Below are positions 23,300 through 33,558 of a stretch of 64,000 nucleotides of DNA, piece after piece; position 1 is the stretch's first letter; every line of letters starts with the position of its first letter. This DNA comes from Lumnitzera littorea. Its lineage: Eukaryota > Streptophyta > Magnoliopsida > Myrtales > Combretaceae. Position numbers and translations under genes: made by a program. The DNA lies in contig JAMXBB010000008.1 of assembly GCA_024138015.1 (NCBI GenBank), forward strand, positions 7,663,390 to 7,727,389, given 5' to 3'. The notes beneath the pieces are model-generated. The model did no database searches, had not been told where the DNA came from, and worked only from the letters and a program-made list of their open reading frames with translations.

Positions 23300-25920
23300 A
23301 TTCATGAGATTTTTTTTTTCTTGGGTGATTTTTTAGAAAATCAAGAAAATTAGGTGGTAATCTGTGATATTGGGATTCACCAACCTAAAAGCCACCCAAA
23401 GATGAACGACTACCACTACTTGAACCCCTAAGTAGCGCTACCACTCTCCAGCTACGGGTGGTTAGAGCTTCTACCGCCAGTGAGTCTGATTTTTAGCCTA
23501 ATTTTCAAAAATTCATAAAAATTATTTATTTTTGTCTAAAAATTCCACAAAAAGTTTATTATGGTATTATTTTAAGTGTACTTTCATATAAAATTGTTAT
23601 TTTTGTAAAATTCATTTATCTAATATATTACTCTTAAGAAACGGGATTTTCGGAACTAAATTTCCTTTGATTTTAGAAACTCCAAAGACATAATTTCTCT
23701 ACAAAAAATTTTCTATAGATACCTTGTATCATGTAAAAGTTTCAAAAAAACTTATTGTTTTACTTAAGTTAAATTTTCATTTATAAAAAACCAATAAGTT
23801 GGAATTTACAAGAAATTTACTATTTTTCAACATATTATTTTTTAAATATGACCACCAAACATTATTTAAGTGAATAATTGTTACATGCAACATGTTGATA
23901 TTGAATTTGAAGAGAAATGTTGAGCCTATTAAAAAGATGGGCTTTTTAAAAGCTAGATTTAGTGAATTTCGCTTAAAATTACAAGTGTTAATCTTTTTTA
24001 AGTGAGCAAGTTATTTATTTTTTATTAAAAAAATCTAAATAATTAGTAGTAAATACAATGTCTAAGTTGCTATACATGCTTAGTTTTTGCCATAAAACTA
24101 TATTTTTCAAGCTAAAATTATGAAATTTAAGCGTTAAGGTTAACTAGATAAGGAAACCGCCCTATTTAGTGAAGTTTGAGATCATGTGAGTTTGTGTAGA
24201 AAGTTTCCTGTATCTTGCAACTTATTAGGATTGAAGTTGTCATTTCATTAGATCTAATTGAAGTAAAAGGAAGTGTTGATTATAGAGTTTTGATGATTTG
24301 AAGTAAATTTGACTTGTAGAAGGTTTTATAGAAGCTTTCTTGACAAAGCCAACTTTAGACCATCATGGTAGAAACTCTAATAGAAGGTTCTCTAAAGAAA
24401 AGCTATGCCTAAAACCTTAGTAGAAATTTCAATAGAAGGTTCACCGAAGTATAACTAAACCTTAAGTTATTATAGAAAGTCCTATAGAAGATCACCTATG
24501 CATAAAGTGTAAATGGATATTCTTTTGTAGAAGATTAAGTAGAAGGTACTAAGATCGTAGAATACTCTTATAGAAGGTTAGTTAGAAGGTTTCTCTAACC
24601 TATAAGAAGAAATAAAAACTTGATACTAATAACAATCATCTAATTAACATTAGAAGAATGTCAAAACTAATTGAAAGTATAGCATGAAAGTCACCTTTAT
24701 ACTAAATTGTATAATACTAAAATATGATTGGTAATATAGGGGTTATCGAAGAAAGAGGAGCTAACATCTCAGAACTGTAAGAGCAATAGTAAATCTAAGT
24801 AAGTAAGATTGATGCTTAATGGCATTTTGGGGTACTATGTTATAAGTACTTAGAGGCTAAAGAATATGATGTTTATACTTGTAGAGTAGTTGTTTGTGCA
24901 CATGCAGCGTATGTGATTGGAATTTGTTGTACTGATGTGATAACTCTATTACTTATGTTAGTTTGCTCTATTGTATTAGATTTCACATTTGAATGTTTGA
25001 AATTGTTTAGTTACCCTATAAATGGACTAACCTAAACTTGGATTAAAACCTTAATCAGATACGCATTACAACTCACTAGGGGAACGATTAGGATTGTTTG
25101 ACCTAATACTAACCCTTCAACCAGGTAGCATAATTGGCTTTTCCCTAGTTTTAGTTGAATTAAATAACAGGAGAGGAGATTATGGCAGGGTCGAGGACAT
25201 TAAGTTCGAAGGAAGTTACGGGAGGAGTTAAGTCTCCATTGCATAAACCTAAGTTTAGTCAAAGCTATAGCATCATACTTATGTGTGAAATCTCCTCAAC
25301 TTGAGTTAGAGTGTGTGCCAATTTTTCTAACTTCACAATAGACCAAAGAACGTTGAGCGGATGGCATATGGTTTGTTGTATTACATTAACTAATTACTTG
25401 AAAACCCTAATTGTGATTATGTCTTATATATCTTTATGTCTCCATCTCATTTTACTGAGCAGTTTTTTGCTCACACCCTTATAGATTGTTTTATAAGTAT
25501 CTCGTAGAAATATAGTGCTATTTCTATCCTTAGGTTAGTTGCATTTTAAGGGCTATAAGTGTGAAGGAATGAAGATAAATCTAGATCTTTTTGAGTTTTT
25601 TGTGTATTTTCTTTTGGGCTGAATTTGTTGGAATACTTAGGTGATCCAAAGGGATTCCTAACCTAGGCTATATTATCTATTTGGACTACTTATATATGTA
25701 TGAAGTAAAGAGCTTTTTGTAAATAATTGACTGTGCTACTCTTGATGCAAGATACTTGTGTAAATATTTTCTGTATAAATGACTTAATGACTTTTGCTAA
25801 AATTTACTCATTATGCCTAAACTGTAATGAACTAGACTCTTTTGAATCATTTGGTTGTGTACACCTTGTATAAACTTGTCTACAATAGCGGCTTAGTGGT
25901 TAGCCTCTATCCTACGTTGG
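23300..25920 (+). mobile_element. decayed copy of the same long-LTR family, plus orientation
   Basis: The segment 25072-25370 matches 61975-62280 in the same orientation. Shared phrases are CTAGGGGAACGATTAGGATT, ACC(AAT)AACCC TTCAA, TAGTT..AATTAA, GAGAGGA, TTCGAAGG, GT(TA)ACGGGAGGAG, TTGCATAAACCTA and CTCCTCAACTTGAGTTAGAG. A downstream block at 25445-25500 (TTTTACTGAGCAG..TTGCTCACACCCTTATAGAT) matches 62345-62390. A C-rich patch at 23385-23480 corresponds to the C-rich leader of the solo LTR. Within it, 24305-24605 repeats a TAGAAGGTT motif several times. Limits are approximate and no TG/CA boundary was confirmed. Confidence 0.5.
24305..24605 (+). repeat. diverged TAGAAGGTT-motif repeat
   Basis: The motif (A)TAGAAGGTT or close variants recurs at irregular intervals of 30-70 bp, often preceded by TCTAA or TTGTAG, for about 300 bp. 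The pattern looks like an old, strongly diverged short tandem array inside an LTR. No coding role. Confidence 0.5.
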
Positions 25921-26102
25921 AAGCTTTGATCTAAATACCCATTTCACACCAATGATTATTTTTTTTTTTTAGGCTTCTCAACCAACTCCTCAGTTCTATT
26001 TTCTTAAATCATCAGTCTCTCTCTTCCATTTCTTTCTTCCATTTGAAAGTAGCCTTATAACTCTAATTAGAAGATCATCTTCTAACTCACTTTGCCATTA
26101 GT

Positions 26103-26890
26103 TTATTTTATCCATTTTAGGCAAGTTGTCTTTTTGTTCTTAATAGAAACCATTTGTCCTTTGTGAATGCCTTTAATTCCATTACTCATCTTCAATGAAA
26201 TGTACATCTCTATTAGTAGCCAATTTTCCTGTTCATGAATTATGTATTTTGTACACTTTTGAAATTGAGCTATGACCCACGAAGATGCTTGGAAGTGGCA
26301 TTTTATTAAGTTTATCACACTTAACCAAAGGGATATGAGCAAAAGACATACAACATAAGAAAGCTTCATAAGGTTTATATTCGTACCAAGCCTCAAATAG
26401 AGTTTTATTTTCTAAAGCCTCTATTAGAAGCCAATTTTGTAGGTAAACCTATTTGTTGATTACTTCTACCCAAAATCTTTTAGGTAATTACTTTTCATAT
26501 AACATACATTTCCCATCTCCATTATCAATACATTTCTCATTTTTACTGACTCTATTGTGTTATGAACTATTGGGAGCTATCATTTGATATTCAATACTAA
26601 AATCTTTGCAAAATAAGCCAAACTATGTTAAGGTATACTCCTGACCATTATCAAACCTCAAAATTTGAATCTTGCAACCTCTTTGATTTTCCACAATTTT
26701 CTTAAACTTCAGAAATACTTTAACCACTTCTAATTTCGCTTTTAAGAAAAAAATAATCAAGCACATTCTTGTGAAATCATCAATGGAAAGAACACAGTAT
26801 GGAATACCTTGCAATAAAGGAATCTTGTGAGATTTGTGTGAATTACTTTTAGCTTTTTGGAAGCTTTCCACATTAATTTAGGAAATGACA
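26103..26890 (-). pseudogene. Ty1/copia integrase, decayed
   Basis: Minus strand, two blocks. The frame 26871->26623 has SIDDFTRM..FLKAKLEVVKVFLKFKKIVENQRGCKI and LRFDNGQEYT, the integrase core with its first two catalytic aspartates (in DDF and in DNGQE). The block 26405->26130, in one frame with one stop, has FEAWYEYKPYEAFL, CMSFAHIP, KLNKMPLPSIFVGHSSISKVYKI and NRDVHFIEDE, the conserved integrase C-terminal region. Stops and shifts show it is dead. It joins the gag remnant and LTR to its right as one element, 5' part at the right. Confidence 0.8.
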
Positions 26891-27590
26891 TCTTATTTTA
26901 CTTACCAAATTGATAAGCTAATTCTCTTATGCTAAATTTTTATGGTATTAGCTTCATTGTAATGAGTTGTTTGCTCCTCCTCAGTTAGATCAAATGAGAA
27001 TCTTTTTCTTCTCATTTTAACCCTTAAAACTTGCTTACTACTAATGTCATAAATAAGGTAGTACCAATTTCCAAAGGATATTTTGAATCCCTTTTTCTAT
27101 CAATTGACCTACATTAAGTAAATCTTCATAAATTTCAGCTACATGAAGAACATATGAATCATCTTTGTACATATGCTTTGTTGTAATTGCGATGTTTCCT
27201 TTTCCTTTTTATAGGAATGTAGCCACCATTCCCTATTCCAACCTTTGTGATTTTTGTGTACATCCTTAAAGAAAGATCTATCATAAGCATATGGTTTGCA
27301 CAACAATTGTTAATTAGTTAACATTTTAAAGAACTCTTGGTGGCATAACATGATGCCACAAAAATTTATTCTTTTCCGTCTTGATTAGCCATTTGGGCAT
27401 TTATATCATCCATTTGAAAATTTCTTTTGCAAATTATATCTTTTATGTCTAAGTTGATTATACTAATTGCATTTTGCATCTAGCTTTCTCTAGCACTTAA
27501 ATGGTAGACAACCTTTTTTTCTACAGCATTGATAAAGTAGATTGTTTATCCTAAAGCTTCTAACCATACTTTAGAACTAGTTGTTTGTGG
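26891..27590 (-). pseudogene. Ty1/copia gag-protease-integrase linker, badly decayed
   Basis: Sits between the copia gag and integrase remnants and has the length expected for the zinc knuckle, protease and pre-integrase region. I could not read a confident protease motif in it, so the assignment comes from position. Confidence 0.4.
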
Positions 27591-28130
27591 TGTTTTCGTT
27601 GCTCAATACCTGATTTTTTTTTTTTAAATTTTCTTCGTGATCATTTAAACTTTTTAGTGTTTGGCTGGTAGGGCTCCTTCAATAATAAAATCTAACCCCA
27701 TATGCCTTTAGTGCTTTTGTGCTTACAATGTATTTGATAACTTTGCTAAGGTGTAGGAAGATACTTTGTGTTCTCCAAGGTGATTATAGATGCTTCATAT
27801 CTTTTAGGTAATGTTATAAGAAAGTTTTCTATAGTTCTAAAATTAGTAAATTCAATGCTAAGTAACCTTACCTTTTAGCAATGCCAAGTAATTTGTTTGA
27901 GTACTACTTAACTGTCTTAGACTATTTCATCTTTTGCAACTCAAATTCCCTTATTACATTTAGTACGTGGATGCCTTGTATTCTTCCTTCAAATAATCCA
28001 AAACTTCTTTTATTATTTTGAGAAACATGATTCTTGTGAAAATAGTTGTTGAAATAGTAGCAAATTGACATGCTTTCTCATTGATTTTATGATTTTCTTT
28101 CCTTGTGATTTTTTATTTGAGCCATGGGCA
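27591..28130 (-). pseudogene. Ty1/copia gag, decayed
   Basis: Translating the minus strand gives, in order, a TRIMFLKIIKEVLDYLKEEYKAS segment (about 28040), FTNFRTIENFLITLPKRYEASIITLENTK (about 27850-27760) and a lysine-rich tail. These match the UBN2-type gag of plant copia elements (..EIWDxLxxEYxG.. and ..VVEKxLxSLPxRYE..). At least five stops interrupt it. Gag would form the particle that packages the RNA. Confidence 0.7.
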
Positions 28131-29157
28131 ATGAAGGAACTCCTTAATCTTCTTTCATGGTGATGTGGTACCAAAGGCCATAAACTCTAAGCTTAAATGT
28201 ATTGCAACAATGAAAGATAGTAAAAATGGGTGTTTTAAGTGTTAGGATTAATGATGAAATGGTGAAAATAAAAAGGGTATGAATGTGAATTTTTAAGTTT
28301 ATAACTCATTGAACACGAACACAAACATAAACAGGGTTAAGCTTAAAATGGAGTTCGATATTACTCATAAACACCAAATCTGTGCATAATTATAAATAAT
28401 TACAAAGCCTTAAACCCTAAAGTAAGGCTTGTAAAGGGTAAAATTGTAAATAACAATAGTACACAAGCAAAACTGTGCATTTAAGGAAAGGTTAGAATTA
28501 GGTTTGCCTTTAAACATGAGTTGGATTAGGATAGCTTTAGCTCGCAATAGTCTAAACTATGTACAAAACAAGTCAAAGGCCAAATAGATGAGCTTTAGAT
28601 GAAAAGAGGGATGTTCTCTGGTGCTTGACTAAACAATTGACCTGATTAACCTTTAGAATTCTACCTCAAGAACTAATTAAGGAGGTTAACTAAGTTATGT
28701 AGTTAGCATGGCAACGTATTGAGTTTCTCTTAAGACATCCATGCTATCTTGGACTTACTTAGATTAATGCGTGGGCTTTTAAATTTAGGAAATAAGAGCA
28801 TCAAGTTAGCCTCTATGTCTGAGCACTCGAATGGAAGGAGGTCGGGTTCCTTATAGGTTGATTAGGTTTAGGTACCATTTTCTTCCTATGGTTTCATAAC
28901 TCCATTTTCTTCTTATAGATTCATAGACTTAGCTTCTTGTCGTCCTTTACTTATCTTTTATTAGATCAGATAACCTATAAATGGGGCTGAGCTAGACTTG
29001 CAAGGGGTTAGATTCTTATCACATGGATTCCTAGAAATCTATAGCCCTTCCATTCACAATGCCTAAAGTTGATGGTTTTCTCTATCAATGATAGGTGGAT
29101 CAATTTGTGAAAAGCTAGCTTCAGTTTTTGTTTCTATTTCATAGATTTCTTAACAAG
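28131..29157. other. copia leader or inserted non-coding sequence
   Basis: Lies between the gag remnant and the PBS of the same copia element. It is longer than a usual leader (about 1 kb) and holds no coding signal, so part may be a later insertion. Confidence 0.35.
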
Positions 29158-29173
29158 AAGGCTTTGATACTAG
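29158..29173 (-). promoter_or_regulatory. copia primer-binding site
   Basis: Read on the minus strand, this is CTAGTATCAAAGCC, close to TGGTATCAGAGC, the initiator Met tRNA site. It lies immediately inside the presumed 5' LTR and in the correct orientation for the gag and integrase remnants to its left. Confidence 0.55.
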
Positions 29174-29584
29174 ATAATTAGTTTTTAGAGATGAAAAACT
29201 ACAAAAGATAAAAGAATGAGAGAAGATGAAGAAAATACTAAGAAGAAAGATATGATATGCTATACAGGAGTTCTTTTGTTTTATTCATTAGTTATCCTTT
29301 ACATTTATAATATTTATGTTAAGAACAGAATCTTCAAAAAATATTAGCAAATCATATCTTTGCAAATTAATCACAATCTAATAAAATCTTCAAAAATTTA
29401 GAGACTAAATCATAATGTAACAAAAAAAATTAACTATTTATTAAAATTTAGGAATAACTTATTGACTTGGACTACTTTAAATTACTAAAATAAAACAAAA
29501 GCAATATGCATTTTTAAAGTAAACATTTGACATCAATAATTAGGTATTTGTATTTCATCTAAGTTAAAATGTTCATGTTCAACA
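29174..29584 (-). mobile_element. Ty1/copia 5' LTR
   Basis: About 410 bp between the PBS and a TGTTGAACATGAACAT start on the minus strand (29584). AT-rich with TTTGCAAAGATATGATTTGC-like phrases common in plant copia LTRs. Its partner 3' LTR was not found, because the element is broken near 26 kb, so the outer boundary rests on the TG start only. Confidence 0.5.
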
Positions 29585-30093
29585 TTTTCTTTAAGTGAAA
29601 ATGCTATTAAGCAATTGAGTAAAGCTGTTTCACTTGATATTGTAGTTTGTTTAGAAATTTAATAAGTTTGTTTCTATTGAGTGGTTCTGATTTGTCTATA
29701 AAAATGAAAGGTTGGAGATAAAAGAAAATGGAATGAAGGTAATTTTTTCCCCCTTTTTACTACTACTTTACACAAGTAGCTAAGATGAGAGATTTTTTGT
29801 TTTTTGGTCATATAGGTAATGAGTTGGCTTATTATTGGTATAACATATGTAACTAGGATAATGATCAATGATGGATTTTTTTTAGGTAGTTACATAGTAA
29901 AAATAGTTCTAATTGGACATAAAGTCTATCAAATCAAAAGTTAAAGTGGAAAATTGGAAAAACTTAACAAAGTTTGAGCAGTAATTTTCACATTGTCACA
30001 TTCTTGTCACTTAGAAATTGACAAGTACTCTTAATTGAAGAAACTTTGTATACTAGATTGATTCTCTTCATCAATATGGATCAGTTGCCAAAG
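29585..30093. other. intergenic, nothing recognised
   Basis: AT-rich, no motif or repeat noted. The 64-codon minus frame 29868->29674 is not supported. Confidence 0.4.
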
Positions 30094-30222
30094 GGGGTTT
30101 CATTTTTTTCAATTGAGCCCACAAGCATGTGAACGTGGCGTCCCATCTGTTGCTAAAGAGGGCCCAGCCCGAAGATTGGCAAATTTGTTCCAGTTATCAA
30201 CACTATAATTAAATGCCCAGAG
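30094..30222 (+). repeat. dispersed repeat, copy 2 (mate at 9634-9760)
   Basis: Second copy of the repeat described at 9634-9760, same orientation, about 80% alike by eye, with a few small indels. The two lie 20 kb apart, on either side of the retroelement cluster. Confidence 0.6.
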
Positions 30223-30658
30223 AAAAATCAACACTATGATAGTGGCTAATATGTAATGCAATTTAGTTTTATTTTTCTATTTTTTTCTCGAGTACTGTAT
30301 ATATTACAATTATCGGGATGAAACAACTCAACCTAATTTAATCTCGTTGAAAACTATTTTTCATACTATTAGACTGTAAGGTCTTGTTAGCCCACTTTAG
30401 TTGAGCAGTCTTATTTTCTTTTACATTTAATTTATGGGTTGGAAGCTAATAGGTTGTAGGATGTAGGAAAAATTGTTTCTTGAATTTCTGTTTTCAATTT
30501 TATTTTTTTATTAATAAATCTGGGGGCACCACAACTGAGGATTCTATTTCCTTGAAATGTCACAACTGTTCATTTTTTTTTCTTTTTTATATATTGCCAT
30601 CTTTTGAATTAGAAGACCTATGAAGATATTTATAAGAAGGGAGATTCTACTGTCTCGT

Positions 30659-30876
30659 CATTCATTTTGATGGAATCGGTCGTCTTTTATCTCATTGTTC
30701 ATTTTCATTTTACTAAATTTAAACTATTGATTTCATGGTTTGTTTAATTGTTCAAATTTAAAAGAGACATTCATTTTGATGGAATCGGTCGTCTTTTATC
30801 TCATTGTTCATTTTCATTTTACTAAATTTAAACTATTGATTTCATGGTTTGTTTAATTGTTCAAATTTAAAAGAAA
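30659..30876 (+). repeat. perfect 109-bp tandem duplication
   Basis: Unit 1 is 30659-30767 and unit 2 is 30768-30876. I see no mismatch between them from CATTCATTTTGATGG through to AAATTTAAAAGA. The identity marks a very recent event compared with everything around it, or an assembly artefact. Non-coding. Confidence 0.9.
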
Positions 30877-31770
30877 ATAAATCAAAGATAAGATAAAAAT
30901 GATACTGATTTTATAAAAAATAAGGACGAGATCATAAAAAAATTCCTATAATAAAGGAAACATGAAAGAAAGTGAAATTTGAAAAATATAAGTGAACTGC
31001 ATGTTTTTATTTTTTTATGGGTGCCACATTTCCGTTCTTCTCGATCAAAACTTTTACCAATTCTCAGCTTCATTTAGCCAACTTCCACATTTCATATAAG
31101 GCAGCAAATACATATCCCTATCCCCTTATAAAATTGTAACTTACTTATTGATTAATAGTAAATTAATAATTATGTTATTTTTATTTTTGTAAAAGGGTAC
31201 GACATTGAATAAAAATATCATTTATATGTTTCAATGCAACAACAAGATGTTATTTCGTCGGATTGTCTTTTGCTTACCCATGGATTTAGCAGCTCTACCG
31301 AATCTTTTGTCATATTTCTTATAGAATAATCACAAGATGGTTATCGGTTTAAGGACCTAAGGTGTTCCTATTTTGCACTATTCCACATTCAGAAAATGAA
31401 AAATTAACCAAAGAAAAAATTTGATTTAATTTAAGAAATATTAACTTAATCAATCAGCCTAATTGTTGCAAACGCTCGTTGTGGGAAAAAGAAAAAAAAA
31501 AAATTGTCACAAACCCACTTCTCATTCACTACTGTAGTTTAGTTTAACGTTAATCGGGACACGGTGATCAAATTAGAAACCCATGTCATGGTTGTGGTTT
31601 TCTTTTTTCTTTTTCTTGTTTCCTTAAGAAAGAAAAATAGAAAAAGGAAAAAAAAAAAAAAAGCTAAGTGAAAATAATTTTTCTTATTTTTAAGTGTCAT
31701 TTTATACGATAATTGATCACCATATAATTATCGTTTGTTATTATCACGACACTATCATATACTATTGACA

Positions 31771-32165
31771 GTTATTATCAATTGTAATTGTAGCTTCTAA
31801 CCTTAAGCAACCATATGAACGTACTTAAAAATATTTTTCATGAAAGAAATATGGCATAAATCTTAACATGCTCGCTGATTATACCCATTATTTCGAATAT
31901 AGTAATACCCATTTCCTTTTCAATAATAATGAAAAGTCACAACTGTCCAGAAAACAAAACAAAAAAAAAAAAAAAAGGAAAAAGCACAAGATGCTAGCCA
32001 ACTAATCGGCTTGCCACTATGACACGTCATGATAAAAGAAATATTAAAATATGAGTGTGAGATTATCATTTAGCAACATGATATTTCCTTATCCTAAGCT
32101 ATAAAAATGATGAAGCGCTATGCACGTGTATATGCACCATTTCCTTACGTGATCTTGTTTCTTGA
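31771..32165 (+). repeat. tandem segmental duplication, copy 1
   Basis: Collinear with 32185-32885. Shared phrases run throughout: ATGAACGTA, AAAATATTTTTCATGAAAGAAATATG, ATAAATCTTAAC, AATAGTAATACCCATTTCC, GTCACAA, GATGCTAGCCA, GAAATATTAAAATAT, ACATTTCCTTAT, CTAAGCTATAAAA, TATATGCACC and TTGATCTTGTTTCT. It lies just 3' of RBOHF. Non-coding. Confidence 0.75.
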
Positions 32166-32184
32166 TATGATATTCTACCGACGA

Positions 32185-32885
32185 TTAATTATTATCAATT
32201 ATAATTGTAACTTTCAACTTGGGACAAGCTTATGAACGTATTTGAAAATATTTTTCATGAAAGAAATATGACATAAATCTTAACTTGCTTGTTGATAAGT
32301 GTTAAGTAATAATAAGTATAACAGTTTATAACATATTTTTAAGCTTAAATTTTTAGGTTCTATGGTTATAATACTAATCTTTATATGATATTGGAGGAGA
32401 TCCTTGATTTGAATCTCTATATTGTCATTTTATGCTCATTTAAATCAATCTCCCACTTAATGAGCTTTAATTAAAGTTTAGCTCAAAAGTGAGGAAGAAT
32501 ATTTAGTAATAAATATAATAGTCTATAGTAACAGCTTATCTATGGGCTTCCTTTTAGACATCTTATATTAGGTGGTTGGATCACTAATCTTTATAATAAG
32601 ATCACAATCATTTCAAATCACTACAAAGTTATTAATATTTTCGAACATAGTAATACCCATTTCCTCTTCAATAATGAAACGTCACAACACAACTGTCCAA
32701 AACCAGAAAAGAAAAACACTCAAAATGCTAGCCATCTTTGGGCTTGTCTATAATAACACGACAAAGGAAATATTAAAATATAATTATGTGATTATCATCT
32801 ACACAACATGACATTTCCTTATTCTAAGCTATAAAATTAATAAAACATAATGCAAATGTATATGCACCCTTTCCTCACTTGATCT
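32185..32885 (+). repeat. tandem segmental duplication, copy 2, with an insertion
   Basis: Second copy of the 31771-32165 unit. It is interrupted at about 32300-32630 by roughly 330 bp absent from copy 1. The insert has TTAAGCTTAAATTTTTAGG, a TTTGAATCTC box-B-like site and a CTCCCACTTAATGAGC phrase, reminiscent of tRNA-related SINE or TRIM repeats in plants. No poly-A tail or clear target duplication was found, so its class is open. Confidence 0.65.
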
Positions 32886-33104
32886 TGTTTCTAGAAAGAT
32901 TCTTTCAACCCCACTTCAATGAAAAATTACAAAAAAAAAAAAAAAAATTCCCAAGACACAATAAATCAAAATCATTCCACTTACATTCTCCATATCCGTA
33001 TACCACAAAACCTAACCCCAACTCTTTCTTTTGCAAAACTTTCGTTTCATGACCCTACAAATTGTTGTTCAACCAACGTGCGATGTCCCTTCATTATCAG
33101 TTTA

Positions 33105-33299
33105 GGTCAACCTCTCCATTGTTTGTTTGTATCCTTTGATGCTGTACCGCACTTGGCCGGCCATGCCTTCTAGGCACACCTTCCACTTATCGTCATTATA
33201 GATTGCAACGTGGTTTTCACGTTGAGAGCTCTGCGGTGTATGGTATTCACAATCATAATAACCCCTTTGGGATGTTGCTGCTGAATTAGCAGCGGAAGC
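33105..33299 (-). other. exon-like open frame of unknown identity
   Basis: On the minus strand, an AT-rich stretch ends in GGGATAG|GCT at 33300, a plausible splice acceptor. An open frame of 64 codons ending in TAA (33107-33105) follows. It begins ASAANSAATSQRG and contains NDDKWKVCLEG, GQVRYSIKGYK and TMERLT at the end. It is clearly less AT-rich than its surroundings, has mixed amino-acid use and no low complexity, so it looks like a true last exon. It lacks an ATG start, and an in-frame TAG sits just before GCT. Upstream exons would have to lie within the 258 bp before the RBOHF stop or overlap RBOHF, so it may be a captured or stranded exon or a gene relic. I do not recognise the protein. 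The 84-codon plus-strand frame over the same DNA is its shadow. Confidence 0.4.
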
Positions 33300-33558
33300 C
33301 TATCCCTATGCTTGATATTTGATTAACTAATAGAAAGATAGACAAATAGTATGACTATACTTGTCTATTTATTTTGTTTAATTCTTTTTTCTCTATCAAA
33401 CATGGCTGTACAATGATTCATGTCCCTTAAGACATGAATATTCAAACAAAGAAAATTCTCTGGTCCTGTGATGGATTGTATAAAGATGGTATATATTGAC
33501 GTGGTATGTAGTAATAAACATTTTAGGATTCCTGTCCATGAATCATGCAGGATTTTTT

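Noticed and set aside
32919..33173. 84-codon plus-strand frame near 33 kb
   Set aside because: It begins in a lysine/A-run and lies opposite the better-composed minus-strand exon-like frame.
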